A stretch of 64,000 nt of DNA, taken from contig CALMTS010000309.1 in the NCBI GenBank assembly GCA_937872685.1, forward strand, positions 1 through 64,000. The letters run 5' to 3'. Within the stretch, counting starts at the first letter, position 1; every line of letters begins with the position of its first letter. Of the stretch, positions 1-9,835 are shown piece by piece. The notes beneath the pieces are model-generated. The model saw nothing but the letters and a program-made list of their open reading frames with translations, had not been told where the DNA came from and searched no databases. This stretch comes from an uncultured Desulfomicrobium sp. (GTDB lineage: Bacteria; Desulfobacterota; Desulfovibrionia; Desulfovibrionales; Desulfomicrobiaceae). The position numbers were made by a program, and so were the translations under genes.

Positions 1-694
1 TAAGTACGAATATAAAGCGGTCGTTCCACTTTTTTGCGTCCCGCAAATAATGAAATCTACCTTCCTCTGCATTGACAAAAACCCGCATTTCATGGCTACG
101 CGGCGACACTCACGCTTGAATCGAATCAGTACTTTTTCCATATGATCAATGTGCGAAAAACCGCACTTCCGTATTGAACCCCGCACACAACGGCATTCCG
201 TTTGACCCGTATTCCACCTGTAACAGGCCGTTACCAAAGGAAACCTTAATTGAAACGAACGGAGCCTTGCACATGGCACACCGAAACGGCGTTCTCCCGG
301 AAAAGATGAGCCGCACCACTCCGGCATCACGAGGGGAAACCAGATTTTAGGCCGGAAAATGGCGAAGATTCGAGAAAAGGAGTCGCGAGCGTGGAACGAC
401 TATGAGGAAAAACACGGCTTCATGCAGGGACGGAACGTGCGTGCTCGCGGATGCGGGAGTCCATCGAATCCGCGCCTTGCGTCCCGCTGCCTAACATATT
501 ATGGCTTCGCCACCCAGCGCGCCGGGAGCCCGGGCGCAGGGCAATTCACACGCATACCATCCCGTTTCCCAATCACCGAAGATCGTACGGAAAGCTGCAG
601 ATGAAGGCAGGGGCGACCGCTCCCGACATGCCGGAATACCATGTGGAGCCTCCGCCTGATCCGGAACCAGGGGAGACTGGATGAAGGAGATATC

Positions 695-1795
695 ATGGGA
701 CTGAGCATCGGCATCGTGGGCCTGCCCAATGTGGGCAAATCCACCCTCTTCAACGCGCTGACCAAGGCTCAAAACGCCGAAAGCGCCAACTACCCCTTCT
801 GCACCATCGAGCCCAACAAGGCCGTGGTCCCGGTGCCTGACCCGCGCCTGGCCAAGCTCGTCGAACTGGCGAACTCCCAGAAGCTGATCCAGGCCACGGT
901 GGATTTCATCGACATCGCCGGGCTGGTCAAGGGCGCGAGCCAGGGCGAAGGGCTGGGCAACCAGTTCCTGGCCAACATCCGCGAGTGCGACGCCATCCTG
1001 CACGTGGTGCGCTGCTTTGAGAACGACGACGTGATTCACGTCAGCGGCTCGGTCGACCCCATCCGCGACATCGACATCATCGACACCGAGCTCATCCTGG
1101 CCGACCTGCAGGCCGCGGAGCGCAAGGCCGACCGCCTGTCCAAGCAGCTCAAGGGCGACAAGAAGCTGGGCGTGCAGTTGGAACTGCTGCAGAAGCTCAT
1201 CACGCATCTCAACGCCGGCAAGCCCGCCTCCGAACTCGAAGAGCTGAAAAGCGACCTGGGCCAGGAACTGCGCAGGGACCTGCTGCTCATCACCTTCAAG
1301 CCCGTCATCTACGGCATGAACGTGGACGAGGAAGGGCTGGCCGAGGACAACGACTACGTGCGCCAGGTGCGCGCCCTGGCCGAGGCCCGCGGCTCCCGCG
1401 CCGTGAAGATCTCGGCCCGCATCGAGGAGGAACTGGTCGGCCTGTCCCCGGAGGAGGCGCAGGAATTCCTGGCATCCTACGGCGTGACCGAGTCGGGGCT
1501 GGATATGGTCATCCGCACGGGCTATGAGATGCTCGGCCTGTGCTCCTACTTCACGGCCGGCCCCAAGGAAGTCAGAGCCTGGACCATCCGCCAGGGCTGC
1601 AAGGCCCCCCAGGGCGCCGGCGTGATCCACACTGATTTCGAGCGCGGTTTCATCCGGGCCGAGGTCATCGCCTACGACGACTACGTCAAATACGGCACCG
1701 AGGCCAAATGCCGCGCGGCCGGGGTGCTGCGGGTGGAAGGCAAGGAATACGTCCTCAAGGACGGCGACGTGGTGCATTTCCTGTTCAACGTCTAG
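695..1795 (+). CDS. ychF: Redox-regulated ATPase/GTPase YchF (OBG family)
   Basis: GIVGLPNVGKSTLFNALT P-loop, NYPFCTIEPN, C-terminal TGS-like region; start at 695 preceded by AAGGAGA RBS. Confidence 0.96.
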   Translation: MGLSIGIVGLPNVGKSTLFNALTKAQNAESANYPFCTIEPNKAVVPVPDPRLAKLVELANSQKLIQATVDFIDIAGLVKGASQGEGLGNQFLANIRECDAILHVVRCFENDDVIHVSGSVDPIRDIDIIDTELILADLQAAERKADRLSKQLKGDKKLGVQLELLQKLITHLNAGKPASELEELKSDLGQELRRDLLLITFKPVIYGMNVDEEGLAEDNDYVRQVRALAEARGSRAVKISARIEEELVGLSPEEAQEFLASYGVTESGLDMVIRTGYEMLGLCSYFTAGPKEVRAWTIRQGCKAPQGAGVIHTDFERGFIRAEVIAYDDYVKYGTEAKCRAAGVLRVEGKEYVLKDGDVVHFLFNV

Positions 1796-1803
1796 GCCGG
1801 GCC

Positions 1804-2550
1804 ATGCTCGAAAACATCGACGTCATCCTCTTCAGGCCCAAGTACCCCGAGAACATCGGTTCCGTGGCCCGGGCCTGCCTGAACATGGGCTGCGGGCAGA
1901 TCGTGCTCGTGGAACCGTGGAACTGGGACTACGACAAGGCCCTGCCCCTGGCCACGCACCACGCGGCGCACCTGCTGGACAACATTCGCATCCACCCGTC
2001 CCTGGCCGAGGCCCTGGCGCCCTACTCCTTCACTTATGGGACCACGGCCCGCACGGGCGGGTGGCGCAAGGCCATCCAGACCCCCGAGGAGGCGGCCCCG
2101 CGCATCGTCGAACAACGCAACTCCGGCGGCAGCGTGGCCATCGTCTTCGGCCCCGAGGACAAGGGCCTGACCAACGAGGAGACGGACCTCTGCAACCAGC
2201 TCCTGACCATCCCCACCACCGACAACCTGACCTCCCTCAACCTGAGTCAGGCGGTCATGGTCGTGCTCTACGAGTGCTTCAAGAAATCCCTGACCAGGCC
2301 CTTCAAGGTGGCCGGGTACCCCAAGGAACGCTACATCACCAGCGAAGAGCGGGAACTCCTCTTCAACCAGCTGCGCGAAACCCTGATCGAGATCGACTTT
2401 CTCAAGCCCGACAACCCCGACTACTTCATGCTGCCCATGAAGCGCTTCTTCAACCGGGTCAATCCGCGCGTGAACGAATACAACCTGCTCATGGGCCTGT
2501 GCCGCCAGATGAAACGCATCGTGGGCATCGCCAAGGGACGGCAGGGCTGA
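1804..2550 (+). CDS. trmJ: RNA methyltransferase, TrmH/SpoU family (TrmJ-like)
   Basis: FRPKYPENIGSVARACLNMGC, VAIVFGPEDKGLTNEE, LNLSQAVMVVLYE SPOUT motifs. Confidence 0.88.
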   Translation: MLENIDVILFRPKYPENIGSVARACLNMGCGQIVLVEPWNWDYDKALPLATHHAAHLLDNIRIHPSLAEALAPYSFTYGTTARTGGWRKAIQTPEEAAPRIVEQRNSGGSVAIVFGPEDKGLTNEETDLCNQLLTIPTTDNLTSLNLSQAVMVVLYECFKKSLTRPFKVAGYPKERYITSEERELLFNQLRETLIEIDFLKPDNPDYFMLPMKRFFNRVNPRVNEYNLLMGLCRQMKRIVGIAKGRQG

Positions 2551-2578
2551 ACCCTGCCGGAGGGACCGATCCCCTCCC

Positions 2579-3142
2579 CTAACGCCTTTTCCTCCAGTGC
2601 CGCACAATCCAGACGGCGAAGCCCGCCGCGAGGATCCCCGCGGCCACTATGTGTTCGTAATGGGCCAGACGGTCCATGAAGAGCTCCAAGGTGGACCCGA
2701 ACGCATATCCCGCACCCCCCACGACGGCCGCCCAGATCAGGGCCCCACAGACATTGAACGCCGCAAACGTCCTGAAGGGCAGCGCGCTCAGCCCCAGGGC
2801 GAAGGGGGTGACGGTGCGCATGCCGTACGCAAAGCGGAAACCCAGCAGAACAAGCCATCCGAAACGCTCCATGAGCCGGTCGACCCGTTCAACGCGCTCC
2901 CGCCATCCTTCATGCCTGCCGAGCCACGGCTGCCCGTGGCGGCGGCCGAGAAAGAAAAAGAGCTGATCGCCGGCCGTGCTGCCGAGGAAGGCGCAGGCCA
3001 TGACCAGCCGAATATCCATGTACCCCCTGTGCGCCAGGAACCCGGCCACGATCAACACGGTCTCGCCCTCGAGAAACGTGCCCGCGAGCAGCAGCGCGTA
3101 GCCGTACGTGGACAGGAGCTCGGCAACGGGGGGAAGAATCAT
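2579..3142 (-). CDS. DedA family membrane protein
   Basis: GTFLEGETVLIVAGFLAHRG, GDQLFFFLGRRHG, FRFAYGMRTVTPFALGLS DedA/SNARE-associated motifs. Confidence 0.9.
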   Translation of the reverse strand: MILPPVAELLSTYGYALLLAGTFLEGETVLIVAGFLAHRGYMDIRLVMACAFLGSTAGDQLFFFLGRRHGQPWLGRHEGWRERVERVDRLMERFGWLVLLGFRFAYGMRTVTPFALGLSALPFRTFAAFNVCGALIWAAVVGGAGYAFGSTLELFMDRLAHYEHIVAAGILAAGFAVWIVRHWRKRR

Positions 3143-3879
3143 TCAGCGCCCCCGGAATTCTCCGGACCTGCAGGACCGTTGCCGGCCCGTCCCCGCAAAT
3201 CCTTGATCAACTGAATCTGCAGATCCTGGATCTCGAGCAGCCGCTGCCACTGGCGCGTGAGAAGATGGTCCATCTTTTCATTGAGATGCTTGATCTCGAG
3301 TTCCGCCTTGAGATTGACCTGATAGTCGTTCTGGGAACGCAGCCGGTCCTTGGCCTCCTGCCGGTTCTGGCTCATCATGATGACCGGAGCCTGCAGCGCC
3401 GCCAGGCACGAGAGAACAAGATTGAGCAGGATGAAGGGATACGGGTCGAAGCCCGAGCCCGCGCGGTAGGCGTTCCAGCAGATCCAGACAATGAGCACCC
3501 CCGAAAAAAAGAGGATGAACCTCCAGCTGCCGCCGAACGAGGCCAGCCTGTCCGACAGCCGCTCGCCCAGGGTCAGGGATTCGGAATATTCCTCGTTGAT
3601 GTTGGACGAGAGCAGTTCCTGTTCGCGCAGGCTCCGCAGCACGTCTTCCTCCAGCTTGCTCAGCTCGCCCTTCTCCTCCTCCAGCATTTCAGCCACAAAG
3701 CGGTCTCGATACCGGTTCAACTCTTCGGCGCAAATGCGGTTTTCATCGTCGAGAGAGGGATGATGGGAGAGAATGAAACTCTGCAGCGACGGCCGCAGGG
3801 CCGATATGGGCACCAGATCCTGGGTGTCATGCGGCCTGCCGCAGATGGAGCAGGCCTCGACCGATGGATTTTCAGGCAT
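3139..3879 (-). CDS. DUF1003 domain membrane protein with N-terminal zinc-ribbon-like motif
   Basis: LASFGGSWRFILFFSGVLIVWICWNA...FDPYPFILLNLVLSCLAALQAPVIMMSQNRQ is the DUF1003 signature; overlaps the dedA start by 4 nt. Confidence 0.88.
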   Translation of the reverse strand: MPENPSVEACSICGRPHDTQDLVPISALRPSLQSFILSHHPSLDDENRICAEELNRYRDRFVAEMLEEEKGELSKLEEDVLRSLREQELLSSNINEEYSESLTLGERLSDRLASFGGSWRFILFFSGVLIVWICWNAYRAGSGFDPYPFILLNLVLSCLAALQAPVIMMSQNRQEAKDRLRSQNDYQVNLKAELEIKHLNEKMDHLLTRQWQRLLEIQDLQIQLIKDLRGRAGNGPAGPENSGGAE

Positions 3880-3974
3880 GATGCGCCTCCTTTCTTTGGT
3901 TTCAGGAACCGGGTCGTTGGAGCCAGATTGGCCCGATATGCTCTCAGGTCAAGCAATTCCTGGTCACTTCGGGG

Positions 3975-5426
3975 CTACCGCCGCATGGCCCGGCCCAGCC
4001 GTTTGATTCCCTCGATGATGACGTCCTCGGTATTCGAGGCGAAATTGAGCCGCATGCTGTCATCCCCTTTTGCCGGGTCGATGTAGAAATTCCCTCCCGG
4101 AGCGAAGACCATTCCCTCCCCGCACGCCCTCGGCAGCAGTTCCGAAGCCTTCGTCCCATGCGGCAGGCGGGCCCAGACGAAGAGCCCCCCTTTGGGCCGC
4201 GTCCAGGTCGCGCCGTCCGGCATGTGCCGCTCCAGGGCGGCCAGCATGGCGTCCCGGCGCCGGCGGTAGAGGGTGCAGGAGCGCTGCAGATGGGCGTGGT
4301 AGCGGCCCACGGACACATAGTCGCGCAGGGCGCGCTGGATGAGGTTGCAGGTGGCCAGGTCGTGGCAGCGCTTGGAGCGCAGCAGGTGGTCGTACACCGG
4401 GCCGTCGGCCACCACGAAGCCCACGCGCAGGCCCGGGATGAGCATCTTGGAAAAGGTGCTCATGTAGATGACGCGGCCGTCTGGATCGAGGGACTTGAGG
4501 GTGGGCTGGGCCTTGCCTTCGTAGCGGATGTCCCCGACATAATCGTCCTCGAGGATGGGCACGTCGAAACGCCCGGCCAGGCTGATGAGCTGCCTGCGGC
4601 GCTGCCCGTCCAGGCAGGCGCCCGTGGGGTTGTGGAAATTGGGGATGGTGTAGATGAGGCCCGGCCGATGGCTGGAAAGGACCGCTTCCAGCTCCGCCAT
4701 GTCCATGCCGTCCTCGTCCACGCCGACGGTCAGGATGCGCAGCCCCCGTGCGCGGAACACGTCCAGGGCCCCGGCGTAGGTCGGCCCTTCGACCACGACG
4801 GCGTCGCCGGGCGACAGGATGAGCCCCGTGATCAGCGACAGGGCCTGCTGCGAGCCGGCCGTGATCAGGATGTTGTCCGCGCCCGTCTGGATGCCCTGGG
4901 TGGCCAGCACCTGGGCCAGGGTGGCGCGAAGGGGCCGGTATCCGGCGATCTCCCCGTACTCCACGGCGGACACCCCGTCCCGGCGCATGACCTGGGAGAG
5001 CATCCTGCGGAACTCGTCCATGGGGAAAAGCCTGGGATCGCAGGCCCCGCCATCCAGGGCGATCCAATCGGTCTGGCGGCTGACTTCGGGCAGATAGGCG
5101 CTCATGGCCTCGTACCCGCCGTAGCGGAGGCGTTCCTGCCACGCGGGCCAATCCCCCGAACGCCGCGCCCTGGCCGGCTCGCCCGGGGCGTGAGGCAACA
5201 CGTAGAAGCCGCTGCCCTGCCGGGAAGTGACCAATCCCTCGGCCACGAGTTCGGCGTAGGCGCTTTCCACCGTGGCCCGGTTCACACCCAGGCTCGCGGC
5301 CAAGGTGCGCACCGCCGGCAGGCGCACCCCGGGACGCAGGTTGTCGGTCAGGATGCTGTCGCGGAAGTGGCCGCTGATCTGGGTGTAGAGCGGCTGCCGT
5401 GATTCGGGGTCAAGGGCCAGGCGCAT
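3975..5426 (-). CDS. MocR-type regulator: GntR HTH fused to PLP-dependent aminotransferase domain
   Basis: N-terminal GntR wHTH (LRPGVRLPAVRTLAASLGVNRATVESAYAEL), PLP lysine in MSTFSKMLIPGLRVGFV. Confidence 0.93.
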   Translation of the reverse strand: MRLALDPESRQPLYTQISGHFRDSILTDNLRPGVRLPAVRTLAASLGVNRATVESAYAELVAEGLVTSRQGSGFYVLPHAPGEPARARRSGDWPAWQERLRYGGYEAMSAYLPEVSRQTDWIALDGGACDPRLFPMDEFRRMLSQVMRRDGVSAVEYGEIAGYRPLRATLAQVLATQGIQTGADNILITAGSQQALSLITGLILSPGDAVVVEGPTYAGALDVFRARGLRILTVGVDEDGMDMAELEAVLSSHRPGLIYTIPNFHNPTGACLDGQRRRQLISLAGRFDVPILEDDYVGDIRYEGKAQPTLKSLDPDGRVIYMSTFSKMLIPGLRVGFVVADGPVYDHLLRSKRCHDLATCNLIQRALRDYVSVGRYHAHLQRSCTLYRRRRDAMLAALERHMPDGATWTRPKGGLFVWARLPHGTKASELLPRACGEGMVFAPGGNFYIDPAKGDDSMRLNFASNTEDVIIEGIKRLGRAMRR

Positions 5427-5472
5427 GGCGTGCTCCGCAAAAAATTGGACTGGTTCTTTTTCTGGAATATTG

Positions 5473-5490
5473 CCCCTTCATGAGGGGCCA
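5473..5490. promoter_or_regulatory. Candidate operator/hairpin in mocR1-eamA1 divergent intergenic region
   Basis: CCCCT-tcatg-AGGGG inverted repeat between the divergent starts, next to TTGGACTGGTTCTTTTTCTGGA. Confidence 0.4.
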
Positions 5491-5536
5491 ATTCTCCCCT
5501 AGACCACCTTCCAGGCCAGCACAAGAAGGAGAAACC

Positions 5537-6484
5537 ATGTCCCGTTCCGCCCAAGGCTACAGCGTGGCGCTCATCAGCGCCGTCTTTCTGTCCACGACCT
5601 CCATTTTCATCCGCCACCTGGTCACGAACTTCGACATGCCGCCCCTGGTTCTGGCCTGCTGGCGCAACATCATCGTGGTCGCAACCCTTGTGCCCTGCAT
5701 GCTCCTCTTCAACCGCCGTCTGCTCCACGTGGACCGGCGCCACCTCCCCTTCCTGGCCCTGTTCGGTCTCATGCTGGCCGGCTTCAACGGGCTCTGGACC
5801 ATCTCGGTGGCCAGGAACGGCGCGGCCGTAGCCACGGTCATGGTCTACTGCTCCGTGGCCTACACCGCCATCCTGGGCTGGAAATTTTTGGGGGAGAGCC
5901 TCGGCTGGCTCAAGGTCGCGGCCATCGGGCTGTGCCTTGGCGGGTGCGCCCTCATCTCCGGCGCCCTGAACGCCGTCAGCTGGCAGGCCAATTTCCCGGG
6001 CGTGACGGCGGGACTGCTGACGGGGCTGTGCTACACGGCCTACAGCCTCATGGGGCGGGTCACCTCCGAACGCGGCATATCGCCGTGGACCACCCTCCTC
6101 TACATTTTCAGCTTTGCGGCCTTTTTCCTCCTGCTGGTCAACCTGACCGGCGGAAGCGTCCCCGGCTCCGCCGTCCGGGCGGCGGACATGCTCTGGCTGG
6201 GCGACCGCCTGGACGGCTGGATCGTGATGATCCTGCTCGGAGCCATCCCCACGGTGGGGGGCTACGGCTTCTACAACGTGAGCCTGACGTTGCTTGACGC
6301 GAGCATCGCCAACCTCATCGTCTCGCTGGAACCGGCCTTCACCGCCGTCTTCGCCTTCCTCATCCTCGGCGAGGTGCTGACTCCGGTCCAGCTTCTGGGC
6401 AGCGCCCTGCTCCTGTGCGGGGTCGCGGCCATCAAGCTCGGGGACCTGCGGCGCCCCGCCGTCGGCGGCCTGCAAGAGGCCTGA
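5537..6484 (+). CDS. EamA/DMT family transporter
   Basis: Ten hydrophobic segments, SAVFLSTTSIFIRHLV, C-terminal VSLEPAFTAVFAFLILGE typical of EamA; AGAAGGAGAAACC RBS. Confidence 0.9.
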   Translation: MSRSAQGYSVALISAVFLSTTSIFIRHLVTNFDMPPLVLACWRNIIVVATLVPCMLLFNRRLLHVDRRHLPFLALFGLMLAGFNGLWTISVARNGAAVATVMVYCSVAYTAILGWKFLGESLGWLKVAAIGLCLGGCALISGALNAVSWQANFPGVTAGLLTGLCYTAYSLMGRVTSERGISPWTTLLYIFSFAAFFLLLVNLTGGSVPGSAVRAADMLWLGDRLDGWIVMILLGAIPTVGGYGFYNVSLTLLDASIANLIVSLEPAFTAVFAFLILGEVLTPVQLLGSALLLCGVAAIKLGDLRRPAVGGLQEA

Positions 6485-6485
6485 C

Positions 6486-7406
6486 TCAGCGCCGTACGGC
6501 TTCGGCCGGCTTCACCGCCGCCTCGCGCCAGCGGGCGATCCACGGCTCACACACGGTCACGGCCACGCCCCCGAGCAGCAGGGCCGAGGCCAGGGCAAGG
6601 CGCACGGTGACCTCCTCCCCCATCCAGGTTGCGGACATGACCAGCGCCACCACAGGCACCAGGAGCGAAAACGGCGCCACCTGCGGGGCGCTGTAACGCC
6701 GCAGGAGCCAGGCCCACGCGCCCCACCCGAAGAGCGTCGAACCGAAGGCCGTGTAGGCCAGGGCGAATACCCCGCTCCCGCTCAGCCCGGCCAACTGCGC
6801 CCACTGCCCGTCCTCCAGCCAGAAGGAAAGCAGGAAATTGGGGACGGGCGGCACCAGCGACATCCACAGCACCAGCCGAAAGCCGTCCACCTGCAGGCCC
6901 CGGCCGAGACGCTTGATGATCACATTGCCGAGCCCCCAGAAGAGCGCGGCCATGACCACGAGCCCGAGCCCGGCCGCATCGATGGCGCCCATGCGCTCCA
7001 TGCCGGCCAGTCCCAGCCCGGCCAGGGCCACGGCCATGCCGGCCGCCTGCAAGGCGGAAGGCGTCTCGCCCAGGAGCGTCATGGCGAACAGGACCGTGAA
7101 CACCACCTGGCCCTGGGAGACGAGCGCAGCGAACCCGGGGGGCATGCCAAGCTTCATCCCCACGAACAACAGGGAAAAATACCCCACCCCGATGCATGAC
7201 CCGGCCCCCAGGATGAGCCGCCAGGGCATGCCCTGCCGGCCGAAGAGGAACACGGCCGGCAGCGCCGTGATGGTGAAGCGCAGCCCCGCGAAAAAAAGGG
7301 GCGGCAGGTCCTGGAGCCCGATGCGGATGACCAGGAAATTGAGGGCCCAGACCAGGACGACGGCCAGGGCCAGCAGGATGTGGCGGCCGGACATGTGCTG
7401 CTGCAT
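6486..7406 (-). CDS. EamA/DMT family transporter
   Basis: LALAVVLVWALNFLVIRIGLQDLPPLFFAGLRF, two EamA repeats. Confidence 0.92.
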   Translation of the reverse strand: MQQHMSGRHILLALAVVLVWALNFLVIRIGLQDLPPLFFAGLRFTITALPAVFLFGRQGMPWRLILGAGSCIGVGYFSLLFVGMKLGMPPGFAALVSQGQVVFTVLFAMTLLGETPSALQAAGMAVALAGLGLAGMERMGAIDAAGLGLVVMAALFWGLGNVIIKRLGRGLQVDGFRLVLWMSLVPPVPNFLLSFWLEDGQWAQLAGLSGSGVFALAYTAFGSTLFGWGAWAWLLRRYSAPQVAPFSLLVPVVALVMSATWMGEEVTVRLALASALLLGGVAVTVCEPWIARWREAAVKPAEAVRR

Positions 7407-7476
7407 GGAAACTCCGTGGGAATGGCCGGGCCATGCCCGGGATTGACGTTGCGACAGGCCTGGACATTGCCCCTCA

Positions 7477-7501
7477 ATCTGTCATGATAACAGATACAGT
7501 T
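7477..7501. promoter_or_regulatory. Candidate MocR-type operator upstream of mocR2
   Basis: ATCTGT-N7-ACAGAT inverted repeat overlapping ACAGAT/ACAGTT direct repeat between divergent genes. Confidence 0.5.
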
Positions 7502-7516
7502 TTTACATATTCAATC

Positions 7517-8974
7517 ATGACAGACGAGGGTGGCATGGGCGGATACAGAGGCGCGGCGGACGGACTTCGATACAGGGCGGTGGAACGGCGCCTCATGGCG
7601 ATGGTGGAATCGGGAACCCTGCCGCCGGGAAGCAGGGCCCCCTCCCTGCGCGAGACGGCGCAGTCCATGGGCATGTCCCTGACCACCGTCAGCCAGGCCT
7701 ACGCGGTCCTGGAGCAGCGCGGCGTCCTGGAAGCCCGGCCGCGGTCGGGTTATTTCGTGCGCCGCCGGCCTGCGCTGCTGCCGCGGGCCGGCATGGCGCC
7801 GGGCGAACCGCCCGTGGCGCGCAGCGTGCAGCGGGGCGAACTGGTCCGCAGGGTCATGGCATCCATGGGACGCAGCGACATCCTGCCCCTGGGCCTGGCC
7901 CATGTGGACGGCCGCCTGCTCCCGGCCGCCGAACTGGCGCGGACGCTGGGTTCCTGCGCACGGCGGCAGTCCGTGCGCGGCGCCGACTACGGCCCGGTGG
8001 AGGGCTGCCAGGAACTGCGCCGACAGATCGCCCGGCGGCTGGCCCTGGCGGGAGTCAGTGCCGCGCCCGAAGAGATCATCACCACCTGCGGCGCCACCGA
8101 AGGCCTGGCCCTGAGCCTGCGCGCCCTGACCCGTCCGGGCGACACGGTCCTCATCGCCGTGCCGACCTACCACTTCTTCCTGCAGATGATCGAGGTCCTT
8201 GGGCTGCGCGTGGTGGAGATACCCTCCCACCCCGACCGCGGCATCGACCTGGCGGACGTGGCCCAGGCCCTGGACCGCTTCCGCATCGCGGCCTGCATCC
8301 TCTCCCCGACCTGGAACAACCCCGACGCGAGCCTCATGCCCGACGACGCCAAGCGGGACCTCGTCGAACTGCTGGGCAGCCGCGGCGTCCCCCTCGTCGA
8401 GGACGACGTGTACGGCGACATCACCTTCCAGGGCCCGCGCCCGCCGGCGTGCAAGGCCTTCGACCAGGAAGGGCGCGTCACCCTGGTCTCCTCCTTTTCC
8501 AAATCCATGGCGCCGGGCTACCGCACGGGCTACGTCCTGCCCGCAGCGGGCCTGGGCCACGCCATCCTGGAGCTCAAGGCCATGACCACCCTGGCCGGCG
8601 TGACCCCGACGGAACTGGCCGTGGCCGAATATCTGGAAAAAGGGCTCTACGAACGCCACCTGACCCGCCTGAACCGCACGCTCAGGGAGCAGGTCGAGGC
8701 CATGCGGGACGCCGTGGCGCGGCACTTCCCGGCCGGCACCAGGGCCACCCGGCCGGGGGGCGGCTTCATGCTCTGGGTGGAACTGCCCGCGGACGCGGCC
8801 ACGGGCGTCACCCTCTTTCACCGGGCCGCGGCCGAGGGCATCGGCATCTCTCCGGGCATGCTCTTCGGGGTGACGGACAGGTTCGAGCGCTTCGTGCGCC
8901 TGAATTGCGGATTGATCATGGACGGGGCGCTGCAACGGGCAGTCCGCAGGCTCGGACAGCTGGCCAGGGCCTGA
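7517..8974 (+). CDS. MocR-type regulator: GntR HTH fused to PLP-dependent aminotransferase domain
   Basis: GntR wHTH (LPPGSRAPSLRETAQSMGMSLTTVSQAYAVLEQRG), PLP motif SSFSKSMAPGYRTGYV. Confidence 0.93.
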   Translation: MTDEGGMGGYRGAADGLRYRAVERRLMAMVESGTLPPGSRAPSLRETAQSMGMSLTTVSQAYAVLEQRGVLEARPRSGYFVRRRPALLPRAGMAPGEPPVARSVQRGELVRRVMASMGRSDILPLGLAHVDGRLLPAAELARTLGSCARRQSVRGADYGPVEGCQELRRQIARRLALAGVSAAPEEIITTCGATEGLALSLRALTRPGDTVLIAVPTYHFFLQMIEVLGLRVVEIPSHPDRGIDLADVAQALDRFRIAACILSPTWNNPDASLMPDDAKRDLVELLGSRGVPLVEDDVYGDITFQGPRPPACKAFDQEGRVTLVSSFSKSMAPGYRTGYVLPAAGLGHAILELKAMTTLAGVTPTELAVAEYLEKGLYERHLTRLNRTLREQVEAMRDAVARHFPAGTRATRPGGGFMLWVELPADAATGVTLFHRAAAEGIGISPGMLFGVTDRFERFVRLNCGLIMDGALQRAVRRLGQLARA

Positions 8975-9009
8975 AGGCGCAGCGCCGCGGACCGGGCGGC
9001 ACAACGCAT

Positions 9010-9032
9010 GAAGCCCCGGCGGGCGGGGCTTC
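9010..9032 (+). terminator. Hairpin terminator candidate after mocR2
   Basis: GAAGCCCC-ggcgggc-GGGGCTTC; weak downstream T-tract. Confidence 0.5.
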
Positions 9033-9068
9033 ATTGCGGATGCAGGCGAAACGCGGAAGACGGCAAGG

Positions 9069-9707
9069 CTACCTCGCTTCAGCTTCCTTGCGCACGATGC
9101 GGATGAGTTCCGTCATGTTGGTCACGTCCGTCACCTGCCAATACCCCTGGGGCTTGCGCCCGAGGGCGAGCTGCACCGGATACCCGCGCTTGCTGCCGTG
9201 GTCGAACACCCGGGCCGTGGCCGTCGCCCTGTCCCCCTTGACCGATTGGACGCGCACGTCGCGCAGTTCCTTGCGGGCCGTCGATGCATCGGCGAAGAGG
9301 ACCGAGAAGATGCCCCCCTCGGGCAAATCCTGCCGCTGGGAAGGGCGGCCCGAAAAATCCCCGGAAGCGACGCCGCGGATGACGAACTTGCGTGTCTCCT
9401 CGACGAGCATGAGCTTCATGGACTGGTCGGCGGCAACCCCGGACTCGGCAGCCAGCCCGCCGGCCAGCATGTCGAGCATGGGGTCGCCCTCGCCCCCTGG
9501 GGGATGCGCCGCGTAGTCCGCGACGAACTGGTCCACCCCGCGCGAGATGATGCCGCGCAGATCGACGTATTTTTCCAGGGTGGTCTGGTCGTTGGCGTCG
9601 ATGGCCTTCTGGATGCCCGCCAGGGCCGCGGCCGGGGTCTCGGCCGCTCCGGCGCCAGCTGCGGAAAGCACGGTCAGGGTCATGAGGAAATATGTGAACC
9701 ACTTCAT
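9069..9707 (-). CDS. Secreted/periplasmic DUF2939-like protein
   Basis: Signal peptide (MKWFTYFLMTLTVLSAAGAGAAE) then AIDANDQTTLEKYVDLRGI DUF2939-like helical start. Confidence 0.65.
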   Translation of the reverse strand: MKWFTYFLMTLTVLSAAGAGAAETPAAALAGIQKAIDANDQTTLEKYVDLRGIISRGVDQFVADYAAHPPGGEGDPMLDMLAGGLAAESGVAADQSMKLMLVEETRKFVIRGVASGDFSGRPSQRQDLPEGGIFSVLFADASTARKELRDVRVQSVKGDRATATARVFDHGSKRGYPVQLALGRKPQGYWQVTDVTNMTELIRIVRKEAEAR

Positions 9708-9778
9708 GCGGCAACCTCCTGGTGTTCTGGCGCGCTTCTACGCCAAGCCCCACCACCCGGCAAGAGCCCCCCTCGGAC

Positions 9779-9808
9779 GAAAAAGGCCGGGGAGCCTCCT
9801 CCCCGGCC
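9779..9808 (-). terminator. Rho-independent terminator
   Basis: Minus strand GGCCGGGGAG-gag-CTCCCCGGCC followed by TTTTT. Confidence 0.85.
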
Positions 9809-9835
9809 GTCGACCCCACCCTGTGGAAAGGACGG

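Noticed and set aside
359-604. 81-aa plus-strand ORF upstream of ychF
   Set aside because: No RBS, no recognisable motif, biased composition; not supported as a gene.
491-1777. 428-aa minus-strand ORF opposite ychF
   Set aside because: Low-complexity composition from GC-rich third positions; fully antisense to a clear YchF gene.
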